A stretch of DNA of 64,000 bases from assembly GCA_030549495.1 (NCBI GenBank), contig JAUIRK010001052.1, positions 1,798,001 through 1,862,000 of the forward strand, written 5' to 3'. Both the position numbers and the translations under genes were made by a program. The notes beneath the pieces were generated by a model. It searched no databases, was not told the origin of the DNA, and saw only the letters and a list, made by a program, of their open reading frames with translations. Within the stretch, counting starts at the first letter, position 1. Each line of letters begins with the position of its first letter. Shown here one piece after another: positions 21,906 through 34,200 of the stretch. Source of the DNA: Nectonema munidae (Eukaryota; Nematomorpha; Nectonematoida; Nectonematidae).

Positions 21906-22140
21906 TGTAATCTACAATAAAAAGTAAAAGTTCTGTTCAAAAATTGATCTATTCAACTACATAATTACATGATAATGAAATAGTTGATACAGAAAATAAT
22001 ACAAATTTACGCATTAGATCTAATGAAAAGCAGACAATAATTAAGTTATGGAAGATAACCCACGATACTTTTACTGTACTCAAATGAGTATAACAGTACC
22101 TAATGCATTAAAACCAAACTTACTTAAAGGCAGACCTTTG

Positions 22141-22976
22141 GGATCATATGAATAACAACCACCACAACAATTCTGGAGTGGCTATTCTTCAGTTGAGTTT
22201 TATATTTATTTAAACTTTGAAATGTGTATTGTATAATTAAATTCGAGCGTATACTAAACAAAGTGTTTTTAATTGGATTACACTGAAACTGATTTCCTGA
22301 AAACATACTTTATATAATCACTATAGTATATATTTAATCTTATAAAACTGTATAATCTTGAAACAATATCCTGTTTTGCAAGTCAGCTATATAATATTAT
22401 AGATGTATACTTATTGTTTATTTTTTTAATTCTTCTCACAAAATGAATTTTCAAGATTTTATTTTGCCTTTACTAAATCAAAATTCTTTATATGTTATTA
22501 CTTGGATGAAAACTCAATAACTTTTGAAAAAAAAGTGTTTTTGTTTGAATTGGACAAAATCTTCAAAAGCTATAGATGGTTTTGTATAGAAATGTCAAAA
22601 GAAAGCTTGTCTTAACTTCAAATATACAATTTCAATTTGTTTTTCATCTTTTTTTATAAATCGAAAGTTTCTCTTGAAAAATGGATTCACATAATTTATT
22701 TATGGACTCAAAATATTGGAGTAACAAAAACATCTCAACAAACTAGAATGAGTGAAAAAACACTAATTGATTGTTTTTCATTTTTTAGAGAAGTTTGCAA
22801 AATATATTTTGAGAATAATCCTATTAAACTTGGAGGACATGGCTGCACAATACAAATCTGTACAATATTATTGGAAAACTATTTTGGGTGGTGGTTCTTC
22901 AAAAGGGTCATGCGGAGTGGTTGTTCTTCACTTGCTACTAAAATATTGTCTTGGGGTGGTTATTCTCATATGATCC
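22141..22976 (+). mobile_element. Merlin element with transposase N-terminus
   Basis: Inverted ends are GGATCATATGAATAACAACC (left) and, reverse-complemented at the right, GGATCATATGAGAATAACCA. Further inverted similarity (GGAGTGGCTATTCTTC / GGAGTGGTTGTTCTTC) lies inside. From 22674 the + strand reads EKWIHIIYLWTQNIGVTKTS and then DCFSFFREVCKIYFENNPIK, LGGHGCTIQI, equivalent to the Merlin/ISXO2 helix-turn-helix and the start of its catalytic core, just before the 'EIDES' aspartate. The rest of the transposase is missing, so this 836-bp copy is non-autonomous. No clear target duplication was seen. Confidence 0.75.
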
Positions 22977-23963
22977 GTAAATTGTAAAAACTATTCAAGG
23001 TAATCTTGATAAAAAAAACTAAAACAATGTAAAATGAATATCTAATAATTGTGTTTTAACTCTTTAAATTGCAGTAATAAATAGGGATAAAGCCTTTACA
23101 TTTTAAATCATAGAGAATATTTCCGTATATAGTAGTTATGTGCTATAATAAATATCTGACCAGCTGAAAAATTTGCGAGCTCTTGTTAAAATTCCTGACT
23201 ACATTGCTGCCTCTGAACATCTATAGTCCAAATTCAGATTGATCATTATATCAAATGAACGGGAAATGAATTACAAAATTCTTTGAATTGCGTAGGCTTT
23301 AAAGAAGAAAATTAATATTAAAAGTCTACTCACAAGCGAAAAAAAGTCTTTTAAAAAATTGAGAAAATTTAAAATTATTTAGTCGGGGGACATAACCAAT
23401 AAGTACTATGAAACTTAATTATGCAATATTTTACATAAATCTGTGTCTATCTTTCTGACAATAATGCAAGGGGAAAAATACAGTTATGTCTCTAAATGTA
23501 TGAGTTTCCTATCTCTGACACTGCTTGTTATTATGAAAAAGTGGTTGCCATACTTTTTTTTTATTCACGTCCCTTTTTAGTTTAAATCAAGATCAAGCTA
23601 AAGAACATTATGTCGTATTTTTAATTGAATAATATATGTTAATTTTGACAAGATTTAGACATATTTATAATTTTATTATAAAAAACACCGGAAAGGATTC
23701 TTCCTATTTACGCGCGAGATGGATCTCAAAGTTTCTTTGACTTATTTTCATTCCCCCGATCTTAATACTTTTGTTAATTCCACTTTCACGGAATGAGGCA
23801 AAATTTTCCAAACATATTTGTTGTATTCCTGAATTGTGTGAACATTAGTTAGTAATCGTTTTGTTTTTTGAATTTTGACATACCTTTTCACATATGAAGC
23901 TCTTATGTCAAAGTTAGAGAAGATAGAAAATCAATCGAAATTTTTGCGCGATAAGAAATATCG
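22977..23963. other. Intergenic stretch, no gene seen
   Basis: AT-rich sequence with no supported coding or mobile feature apart from a short segment near 23390 shared with 18405. Confidence 0.45.
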
Positions 23964-23971
23964 CAAGGGGG

Positions 23972-24520
23972 CAGGGATGGACCGAGAGGGGGGGGGGGGG
24001 GGGGTATAGGGGGATGCATACCCCCCCCCCCCCTCCCCACCAGCAATCTATTCAAGAAAAATTAAGGTTGCTATTAAATGTAGCTTAGATATGAAAAGTT
24101 TTAGTTTATAACAACTTTAAACATTAAAAACTTAAACCTCTGGAAGCTCTAGATATAATACCAGAGCGGCTAAAATATATTAAAAAGCTTTTGACAATTT
24201 TCTGTACTGTTCCTATCACTACATGTTCAGCAGAAAGAGCTTTTAATTCTTTAAGAATTTTAAAGAACTATTTACGTAATCGTATGAGCGACGAGAGACT
24301 AACAGGACTTGCTCTCATGTACCTCCACCCTAAAATAGAAATCAAAATTGATGAAGTCATTGATCGATTTTCAAAGCAAAAAGAAAGAAGAAAAGACTTT
24401 GTAATATAATTTTAATCATTTATTTTACATACGTTTTCAAATTTCTTCCCTAATAAAATGTGTAAAATATTTTGATAATATTAGTATACCCCCCACAAAA
24501 GATTTCTGGATCCCCCACTG
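23972..24520 (+). mobile_element. hAT remnant with C-terminal dimerisation domain
   Basis: Both sides carry the 8-bp duplication CAAGGGGG (23964-23971 and 24521-24528). Ends are CAGGGATGGACCGAGA and, reverse-complemented at the right, CAGTGGGGGATCCAGA, typical hAT termini. After a G run and a C run, the + strand at 24191-24409 reads PITTCSAERAFNSLRILKNY, LRNRMSDERLTGLALMYLHP. This is the hAT C-terminal dimerisation domain of the THAP12/ZMYM-like group, intact to its stop. The rest of the transposase has been deleted, leaving a 549-bp copy. Confidence 0.88.
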
Positions 24521-24528
24521 CAAGGGGG

Positions 24529-26065
24529 CACAAAATAAAGAGAAATCACTAAAAACGAATATAGTAGTTGAGTGGCATTAGACATTAGGTGGAAGTGATA
24601 GGGTTAAAAAATCAGTGAAGGAGTTTGGCTTGAAATATTTCTAAAAAAATTACATTTCTAAACAAAATATATTGATTGCTTCAAAAAGATTAAAAATTTC
24701 ATCTAATAAATTTGGTCTATCATCTAATGAATTTTAGTGAAAATGAAAAATCAGGAGGTAAAGCCCCCTACAAAAGTAATTATTAGCTTTATTTTTTCGG
24801 GTTCTAAGGAATAAAGAAAGAAAAATAAAGGATACAAAAATTTTAATGTAAATTTCATTTTTTCGAGAACGATTTGTTATGTGAAAGATTTTTTGCTGAT
24901 GCCGCCTAACATTACATTCTTTACTGAATTCGCCTCTAGTAAATGTTTAAATAAATTTCATAATTAGTCCTCATTTTTTTGGCTTTGCTAATTTGTAATC
25001 TGTTTAGAAAGAGCGTAGTCTAATAAATTGTCAATCAAGTTAATTATCTTTCTTCAAATTAAGTTTAAAACTATTATATCTATGATTTTTTATGCACCCC
25101 TTTTTCCAATGAAGTTTTTGTGCTCACGCTCACTAGTACCCACCTGTCAATCTTGGTCGCTAGTTAAATTTCCATGACAAACCTAGTCAGCCTATTTGTT
25201 GGACTCGAGCGGATCATGTTGGCCTTACCGATACAGATTTCTCGAACAGTTGCATCAACAACCATATAAAGCGGCTAAAACTATTCCCAAAATAACACTT
25301 GCTGTCCCAAAATGGCTCAATGGTAAAAGGGCATTTGGATTCGAGTTTGACTACCCTTTTTAAGCCACTTAAACTACACTTTATTCTCAAGCACCAAAAT
25401 CTCAGTCTGAAAAGTATTAATCCAATTTTTTTTAAGTAAGACATCGGAAATATGTAAGAGATTTTTTCTCACAAAATTTCAATGCAAAGAAGAAAGAAGA
25501 AAATATGAACTCGTTGATTCCCTATCAAGGTAAGTTAATTTCAATAAGCTTATACTTCTCAATTCCCATTTATGCAACTCTCATACCCTTATCTATCAGT
25601 CATGGGAAAATTAATACGGAAAGGAACTATTATTTAAATCCTTCTCGTTACTTTTTAAAATTTCAGATCGTTAGCGTTTGCCTTAAAATTATAAAAACTA
25701 CTGTCTCGCTATACCTCAATAAAATTTTCAAAAATTTTTTTATTAGCAATTAAAAATTAAATATTAAACCATTTTTGTTGAATTGATATGAAAGTGATTT
25801 ATGCTTAGACTTTTTTCCCATTTTACTTTTTACTTGGTTATTTATTTATTTATTTTTTAATTTATAAATACAATATTCAAAGTAAAAATTTCTTCACTAA
25901 ATAAATTGTCTAAATAACTGCCTCATTATTTTAATATACCTATACCAAACTCATCTTTTCAGATTTACATAGATAATATTTAATTAGCTAAAGACAAAAT
26001 AGTTCAAAATTTGAATCTAAAATATGCCAACGAATTAGACCGCCTTTTAGTCATCGTTATCGGAT
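24529..26065. other. Intergenic stretch; one weak exon-like segment
   Basis: On the minus strand 25229-25403 is framed by a good acceptor (TTAATACTTTTCAG) and donor (TCGGTAAGG) and is open in one frame (ESKCPFTIEPFWDSKCYFG...). The protein is unrecognised, so I do not call a gene. Nothing else is supported. Confidence 0.3.
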
Positions 26066-26220
26066 TCATCGAGAAAAACATTTATCCCTAACTGGACAGA
26101 TGATAGGTGTGTCACAATCAGGTATCGAACGCACTACGAACAGATGAAGATCGTACGTCCCCTCTTTCAAATTTTCTGTGAAAAATTCAATTTGCTTTGC
26201 GAAAAACTCGTTGGCGATAT
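26066..26220 (-). CDS. Putative terminal exon of an unknown host gene
   Basis: A strong acceptor (TTTACTTTCCCTTACAG) ends at 26221 on the minus strand and is followed by 51 open codons to TGA at 26066-26068: IANEFFAKQIEFFTENLKEG, TYDLHLFVVRSIPDCDTPII, CPVRDKCFSR. Base composition is less AT-rich than the flanks and no transposon family is recognised, which favours a host exon. The 'IPxCDxPxxCP' ending faintly recalls the C-terminus of histidine acid phosphatases, but that is a guess. No partner exon was identified and the gene could equally be a decayed fragment. Confidence 0.3.
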
Positions 26221-26240
26221 CTGTAAGGGAAAGTAAAGAT

Positions 26241-27901
26241 AAATCTAAATGTGTAAAAAATATCAATAAAAGACAAATAAAACGAGTAATTACTATAAAT
26301 GACTTAAATATCAGATAATTACGAGTACATTATATTTTGGTTATTGTTTTCGTTTTTTAAACAAATTGGCTATCTCTATTTTAACGAAATTATGTTAATT
26401 TTCCAAAGCCACTATCTATGCATGTATGGGACTACTCTTACGTGCCAAAAACTTTCAATGAATGATATCGAGTGTTAACAAGCGAGTAATATTCTCATAT
26501 CCTTGTTTTGTGGCATTTCGCGAATAGAAATAAATTTCTGATTATTTATTGATTTGTTATTGTAAAATTTTAAATTTTCTAAATTAATTTTTTTAATAAA
26601 ATTTTTTATACTTTTTTTTGTTTAAAAAATATTTTATTTATAAAACTCCAACTTTGTTGAGATGCTTATATGCGCAAATAATACAAAGTTTAATTTCAAA
26701 CCCAAGGTGTCTCAGACCTGATTTCTATTGATGATAAAAATGAGAAAATAGGCGGTTATATATGAATTCCTGTTAAAAATGTTAACTTCCAACTATTCCG
26801 GCTAAAATATATAGAAATAAAACAAGAATTTACCCTTCTTCTACTATATATAGGTGAATTGGTCAAACTCTTATACATATTGTTTCCAATCCCTTTAAAT
26901 CATTCGTTTTAGGAAAAGACTGTTTCTTAACAGGACCAGTTTATTTAGAGTCAAACCGAAAAATTCTCCGGACCATAACTTCTTCAAATAATTATGCAAA
27001 TCTGTTGAAAGTTAAGTTTTACTCTTGTTCAAACTTTACCCCTCAGTAAATCTTAAAATTGAGAGGATTTTTAAATATTTAACTTTTGATTACTAAAAGT
27101 ATTGATAGAAATTTACCGCTATTTTTAGTTGCTCGGTAATATACGGATAGTATTTCGTGATACCTCAAAAAAATTTACTAATAAGAAAATTTTGAAATAA
27201 AAAATCTAAAACTCATTGACTTCAATCGAGTTGGTAAACAAGTGTATTTACGGAATTATCGAAATTGCAAGTTGCTAAAAATGAAAGAATTGGTGACTGT
27301 GAATTAAAATTTTTCATTTACACAGTAGATCGTTTATAACTCAGATCGCGTGTCTAAGCAACAAACCCGTGTTATAACAGATCTACTGAAACACGTGTTG
27401 TATGACCATAAAAACGGGATCCAAGACCCCTCGGGTGTTATAGTGTTACTACTGTTTATTTGTGTATGCATCAAATAGACATGAAATTAACTCTGTTTTT
27501 TTTTATTACAAAATTATTTTTATGAATTTTTAAGATAACTACTATAAATTCTTTATTTCATGGGAGGGATAAATTCTCTATTTTCACCAATCAAATTTAC
27601 TTCCCAAAATTATGAAGATCGTTGTTGGATGTTGTTGAAAATACGTACTTTGTTGTTAAGCTTTTTAATGCAAAATATTTCGACATTTAACAGCAAAAAA
27701 ACTAATATAAAGATATAAGGACAATTATCTTGTTCTCAATAGTTTTGTATTTGATTCTTTCAATCAAAAAATATTTACAAAAACTTTCCTAATATAAAAA
27801 ATCTAAGTGGAAAAATTAAATAAAAAAGATAAAGTAAAAATGATTATGTAGATGAAGTAGAAATATGCCTTATTAAGATCTCTCTACACTACGTCCACTA
27901 G
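26241..27901. other. Intergenic, P450 upstream region
   Basis: No coding sequence recognised. At 27324-27386 CAGTAGATCGTTTATAAC pairs with GTTATAACAGATCTACTG, a small hairpin whose ends resemble pogo/Tigger-type terminal repeats, so it may be a tiny MITE. The last 25 bases before 27902 are pyrimidine-rich and end in AG, so the first P450 exon listed here could have a spliced leader upstream. Confidence 0.4.
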
Positions 27902-27919
27902 TCTCCCATTTCCGATCAA

Positions 27920-28227
27920 ATGTTTATATACATTTTAATGGGAGAGAAGTGTTTGCGAATTTTGCCGATTTTTAATGCATTTACAGATATACCAAATGCT
28001 CAGCGATTCTTGACTAAGAGTATAATTTCTTCCACACACAAATATTTTGACGACATGCACCAGAAGTACGGACCTCTCGTTAAAATTAAGTACTTTTCGT
28101 ATGAAGCTCTCAACGTTTGCGACAGTGGCATCGTCAAAGCCTTGTTCGAAAGTGAGGACAAGTATCCTGTCAGAGCTTACCTGCCTTGGGACTCCGCACG
28201 CAAAAACCAGGATGGCCTTTTTCTAAG
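27920..28227 (+). CDS. P450 exon 1
   Basis: The first ATG of the open frame reads MFIYILMGEKCLRILP, then FTDIPNAQ, KYGPLVK and DGLFL. It ends AG|GTAAAAG in phase 2. The 'IPxxQxF ... KYGPLVKI ... FESEDKYPVR ... DGLFL' order matches the region between the hinge and the B-C loop of mitochondrial P450s. An in-frame stop lies at 27899-27901, where a pyrimidine-rich acceptor-like CCACTAG also ends, so either this ATG is the start or the exon begins at 27902 after an upstream leader exon. Confidence 0.8.
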
Positions 28228-31200
28228 GTAAAAGTTAAATGATTTCTCATTCTTCCAAAAGTTTTTCTTATCCAAGAGATATTGACCGTTATATGCATGG
28301 ACCTCTTTTTAGAGGGGGTTGAAAGGATGAGAAGACAAGTCCCGCTCACCCTTAACTCAAATAATAAATGTAGCATTTGAACAGAAAATGATTTTTCAGA
28401 AAAAAAGTGAAGGATATATAAGCTTTAACAAAATCATGAAAATGTTTTATCCCTATACAATTTCAAGACAACCGCGGCCTTTGAATTCATGCATTTATGA
28501 AATGAATAATGTGATCGGGCTGAATTTTGGTTTGTAATTCACAAATAATAGTAATTATAATAACTACGCTAAATTTCTCATTTTTGTATCAAAAGTTGCA
28601 ATAATTAGGCTTTATTACTAGAACTTTATTGAAGAGGAATTCACAGCGTCGATGCTAATAAGGCTTAACGTTAGAAGTATCACCTAGGCCTTTTCGATAA
28701 CAAAATAAAAGTCGTTTACAAAATCTCTATACAGGGTTTAGTTAGAATAGTACTAAAATGTTTTTGTTGATATTCTAGCAATGTTAAAAATTGAATTTAT
28801 TGATGTCTTCTTTCTAATGACATTTATTCAAATATCTTTACAAATTTAATACCTGGTAGAAAAAAACTATATAAATCTGATAAATTTTTTTAAATTATAT
28901 ATAAAGCTAAGATTTAAGTTATTTCTTCAGTGAAATATATTCTTGAAGGAAGTGCTTTCTCTAAGAATCGGCGGTAGGATTTTTTATCAGAAAGAGCTAC
29001 ATTTTTTCGGCAATTAAATTTTCGATTTCAAATATGGTAAAAACTTTTCTCAATTATTTGCAAAAAAAAGGAAGCAACAAAGAAAAAATTTTCGTTTTGC
29101 TGAAAAATATTATTTGCATAAAAAAGCAACACACGAAGCCGGAGTAGGAATAAATTTTGCAATGTTAATCGACGTGTTACTATTTATTCCTGCTTTTCCA
29201 TGTGTTGACGAGAGTGCATTTTTGTGTCAAAATAGTCAGAAATGAGAAAAAGTCAAAAATTTGAAAAATGGGGTCTTTTTTTAAATCATGGAAAAGTCTA
29301 ATCTAAAGATATTTTCAAGAAATTTTGTACAATTTGTCGAAATACGTAAGATAGCTGCTAATCAAAATTTTCCTAATTGTGTGATATTTAATCACCTTGT
29401 CCTTACAAATATTCTATTTATTATGGAGGGGTATTGCTTGGTATCTTGATTTTTTCTTTAATTGATACAACAGACAAAGAAGTTTGTCATGTGGTACTTT
29501 GGTATTGGTCCCTTATCAAAGATAGTTTTTCCGTCTATCTGTTGATTTGTGATTTGATCAACAGGAAAGATGTTAGCTTTGCATTAAATTTGTTTAGAAA
29601 TAGCTGGCAGTAAAGTTATTTATATACTCATTTAGATAAAAACCTAAAAAAACTTCCTTTCAGCTTTAGCACGATATTTCTTATTTTTCTTATTATATAT
29701 GACATAAGTAGGCATAATCTACGGCAGTGGTTCCCAACCTTTTTTTCCCAACATGCCTTTGACCGAAATTTTTTTCACCGCCCACCCATGTTTAACGATT
29801 TAAAAAGTGAAAGAATAAAATACTTTTTTTATAAGAAAATAAACAAAAAACAAAATTAAATATATTTTTCATAAAAAATTAAATTCAAAAAATATGAACC
29901 ATGAAAAATCCTTGAAAATTCAATGGCTTCAATGCGGCTGATGATTTTTTTATTATTTCATCCAAATTAGGACTTATTTTTGTAAGTTTATGTTTTTCAA
30001 ATATAGCGCAGCAGTGAAACCCGTTTTCATCAGGTATATCGACGGAAATGCGAAAAATAAGATTTTAATTTCCTTCCAAAGGTTTGGATATAAAAATTGC
30101 CTTTCTACCCAGAATTTTTCATATCCTGATAAAATGAATGGAGCTTTTGATTCAATGTCATTTTGTAAGTCAAACATTTCTTTTTGAATTTTATAATTCA
30201 TTTCTTGTACATCAAACTTGAAAGGATTAAAACAGTACTCAGGAACTTGAACATCAATCAAACCGTTGCTCCATATCCGATTTCAATGAATTTAAGTGAT
30301 CAAAGTACACTTTTATAACATCATCATCAATTGTTATGCCTTCTTTAAAAATAGAATTAAGATTTGTAACTGATGAAAGTCATGGCGGCGTAAACTTGAA
30401 GCGATCTCTAATTTGTTGATCAACCTTTTATTATGTTTGAAGATCTTCCTTGATGTTTGAGATTAACATCATTGAATTTTCCAAAAATATCAGCCAGATA
30501 AGTAATATTGTTTTTAATTGAAAATATGTTGTCATTTGTTTCCTTATCCTCATGTTTGAAAAATTCTAAAATGATCCTATAAAGTTCAAAAAATCTTTGA
30601 AGACAGTTTCCTTTCGAGTGCCATCTCCCTTCTGTGTGCATCAAAAGAGAGCCAAACTCTTCTTTATTTTCGCTACAAAGATTTTGAAAAAGTCTATCTT
30701 TAAGTGATGTCTTTATTTTATTAATTGTTTTTATAAGTTTGTAAGGATTTGAAAAGGTTTGGTGACATCGTTTTACCGACAAGATCTTGTCTATGAATGA
30801 CACAAGGAATCGTTAAAATATCTGAACAAGTTCTTTTCAAATGGGCTAAAAAACGTTTGTAGCGGACAACCATTGATTGTGCGCTGTCTGTTGCCGTGCT
30901 AAAATATTTTTCAAAGAAAGAAAAAAGTTTACTACAACTTTGAAAATTGTTGAACCATTTGTATCACTAACCAGATACTTCGCAAATAAAAATTCCTCTG
31001 TAAATTCTGAATTGTCATCACTGTATCTAACATAAGCTATCAAGAGCGACTGATTGTTGATCATTGTAGTATAACAAATTGTTTGAATCTTAACTGGTCA
31101 CATAACGTAGTTTCTACGTTTTTTGACATTTCATTAATTCTTGTCAATACTGTGTTGTTACTCAACGGAACAAATGAAAGTAAATTATTATCACCTGAAC

Positions 31201-34200
31201 CAATCATTGTGTCAACAAATTGTTTGATACAAGGTAGTACCAAATTTTCTCCAATATTATCTGCTTTTTCTGATTTCACAAATAGTAGGTAAATTGTTTA
31301 TGATGTTAAAATGAAGTATCTATGACCCTTTTCAAGATTATTTGAACTTTTAGAAATATAAATACTTAAACAATGTTTCTTTATGTTTTTCCTTCAAGTT
31401 TTTGAAATACAGTACATCTTTGTTAATATTGTCGGGTGACTTTTTTTTTAAATGGTTACTTAATCGGGCGAGCTTCATCGTTCATTGGAAAATGAATTAC
31501 CACAAATTAAACATGAAGGTAATTTATCATTACTAAGCACTCTACCATTGATTTTGAGTTTTAAATATATTTGGGTCTTAGTATCAAACTAAATGTCAAT
31601 CATTTCAAAAAATAATATACTATTGGCTGGAGAAAAAACATATTTATTTGTGTCTTAGTGACAAATTAAATGTCAATCATTTTAAAAAATAATATACTAT
31701 TGGCTGGAGAAAAAATATAATTGTGTCTTAGTGCCATATTAAATATCATTCATATGATGTATTGTTACGTTCGACGTTATGTTTTGTGTCTAACACTGAC
31801 TAATGGAAATTAATAGGGAATTGTGTTTCTGAGCGTGTCAGAAACTTGAATCTTATTTTCTATATAGAATCCTCTTTTCTATATAAATTATTATTATTAT
31901 ATTTGAGAGATTTATATATAAATTTATAAAAAAACACAGAAAAGAGAACACAGTTTTCGCATTTAGAGGTTCTACTGCTAGTGTCAATCAAATTTGCAGT
32001 TATCTGAAAACTATATCCCAAAATATTCTCTCAAATTTTACATGAAATATATGTTTTTATATCAATTCGACCATGATAATTTTTATTTCTGAAATCATTT
32101 TTTGCATTTAGAGGTTTTAAATGGCTGAAAGTGTCAATCAAATTTTCGATTTACGTCTAATGTCTTCAGAAATATTTTTGAAATTTAAATAAAATATCTG
32201 TTTTTATGCCAAATGGAAGATGCTGGTTTCATTTTTGGACTCAGGTTTGGCATTTATGGTTTTAAAATATCTGAAAGCTTGAATCAGATTTGCGGTTTAC
32301 TTCTAGATACTGTCTTCAAAAATATTTTCAAAAAAATAAAATGTCTGTTTTATACCAAATCGACTATGCTTATTTTATTTCTGTACTGGATTTTGGATAA
32401 TACGGTTAAAAAATATCTCGAAGTTGCAATTGAATTAGTAATGTATGCCTGAAAATCAGTTCTGTAAAAAATTTTCAAAAAATGGCTGTATATTAGGTAT
32501 ATAGTAAAAATATACTTTTTTTTTGTATATTTTGGCTAATAATACTTTCTACAATCATCTTGAGTATGAAATATTTATTAAAAAAAATAAAATGTATTAT
32601 AAAATCTTTTGAAAATTTGTATGAGAGAAGGAACCAAGTTGAAAACTAATTGAAAAGAGAACATGTGATCAAAACAAATAATTAAAAAAATATGTATTTT
32701 GACTAAATGGAAGATCTACAATGTTCTAATGAACTAGGAAGTGGTTTAATTATATAATATTAGATGCTTCAAAAAAGATTTTGACTGTGAAAAAGAAGTT
32801 CCTCTTTTACAAATGAAAAATATTTAAATCTATAGCTTATCATCTAGGATTACAGTTAACATTTAGCTAAGATGGGTAGGAAATCTCAAAATTTAGAATA
32901 GGCCAGATTTATCAAAAATGGCACAGATGCCAATATGTAAGAATTTAGTCACTATCAAGATATTTTTAATTTAAATTGAATTTGTCCATCTTTTTCCTTT
33001 TGCTTCGCAAGACAGAATTGGGAGTTTTACTCCAATACATTTTTGAATTGCAGATTTAGCCTACTAACATATGCAAACCCTATATTCAAATTATCACGTA
33101 TATTTCTATAACAGCCTAAATTTTTCTCAGAAAAATTTTTTTTATAAAAAAAGATAAAAAATTTCATTAAAAACGCTTTATTTTAGATTAAAATTAAGAA
33201 AAAATGAAATTAGTTAAAAACAAAGCATTACAATTTTCAATGATAATAAAAAAATATGAAGATATGAAATATTATTTGTCATATTTTTCACACAAATAAA
33301 TTGTATGCGATTTACAGACTGATTTGTTGCATTTAGAACACTTTATTGTGGTTCTTTTTCTAGGTTTACAAGTGGAAACATAAAAATATCCTCGTGTAGA
33401 AGTAGATAGTTGAATTGAATCTTGCTCAATTCCATAGAAACTTATAAGATCTCTTGTAAGTGTAAAGGGATCATTGCACCTTGCTCGCATTGATAGTTCA
33501 CTTAACTTCAACGATAAATCTCTGATGAAGTACTTTCTCCCACTTTTGCGAGTTGAAGGAAAAAATTCTGGATAATTGTACTTTTGTATAATCCAGCTAT
33601 TGTGAGCTACAATGTCCAGATAATTACAAAATTTCAGAAAAGGCCATCTCCTTAAGGGTTTATATATGTTGTGAACTCTCTCAGCATTCTATTACTAACA
33701 TCTACACCTGATTTATATTTGTTATATTCTATCAATGTCTCAGGCTTATGTTTTTCACCTATCAAATTTATCATACTCAAGTGCTGTGAGGACAAAACAT
33801 TACTGAGGTCCAGTGCCTGCGCTAAAGCTAAATTTCAAGGGGGGCTGAAATGGGGCAAAAAGCACAGTTTTCATAATTACTTTATATCATGAAGTAAAAA
33901 ACATGAAGTAAAAGCATGAAGTACTTCTGTATAAAAACCTATAGAAATCTCATATTATACATACACATACACCAGCTTTTATATAAGATTATTGTGTACA
34001 ATTTTTGCTTATTTATTTTTCGTTTAAAAAGTGAGTGGGGCAAAACCAAAAATTTTAGTGGGGGCAAAGATTAATACAGGGGGGCACGTGCCCCAAAATT
34101 ATATAGGTAGCGCGGGCACTTCTGAGGTCTAATAACTAGAGGCATGAATTTGCGGTTAGCTCTTACGGTTCCATAATTATTTAATTTTGCCCATTTACAA

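Noticed and set aside
23964-24528. Host THAP/ZMYM-like gene exon
   Set aside because: An exact 8-bp duplication and hAT ends show that it is a transposon remnant.
25318-25370. tRNA-like A box (TGGCTCAATGGT), B-box-like GGATTCGAGTTT and a T run
   Set aside because: Box spacing is too short for a tRNA, no acceptor stem pairs, and the tail of the SINE family is absent.
25229-25403. Minus-strand exon with good acceptor and donor
   Set aside because: Protein unrecognised, other frames closed, no partner exon; kept only as a note.
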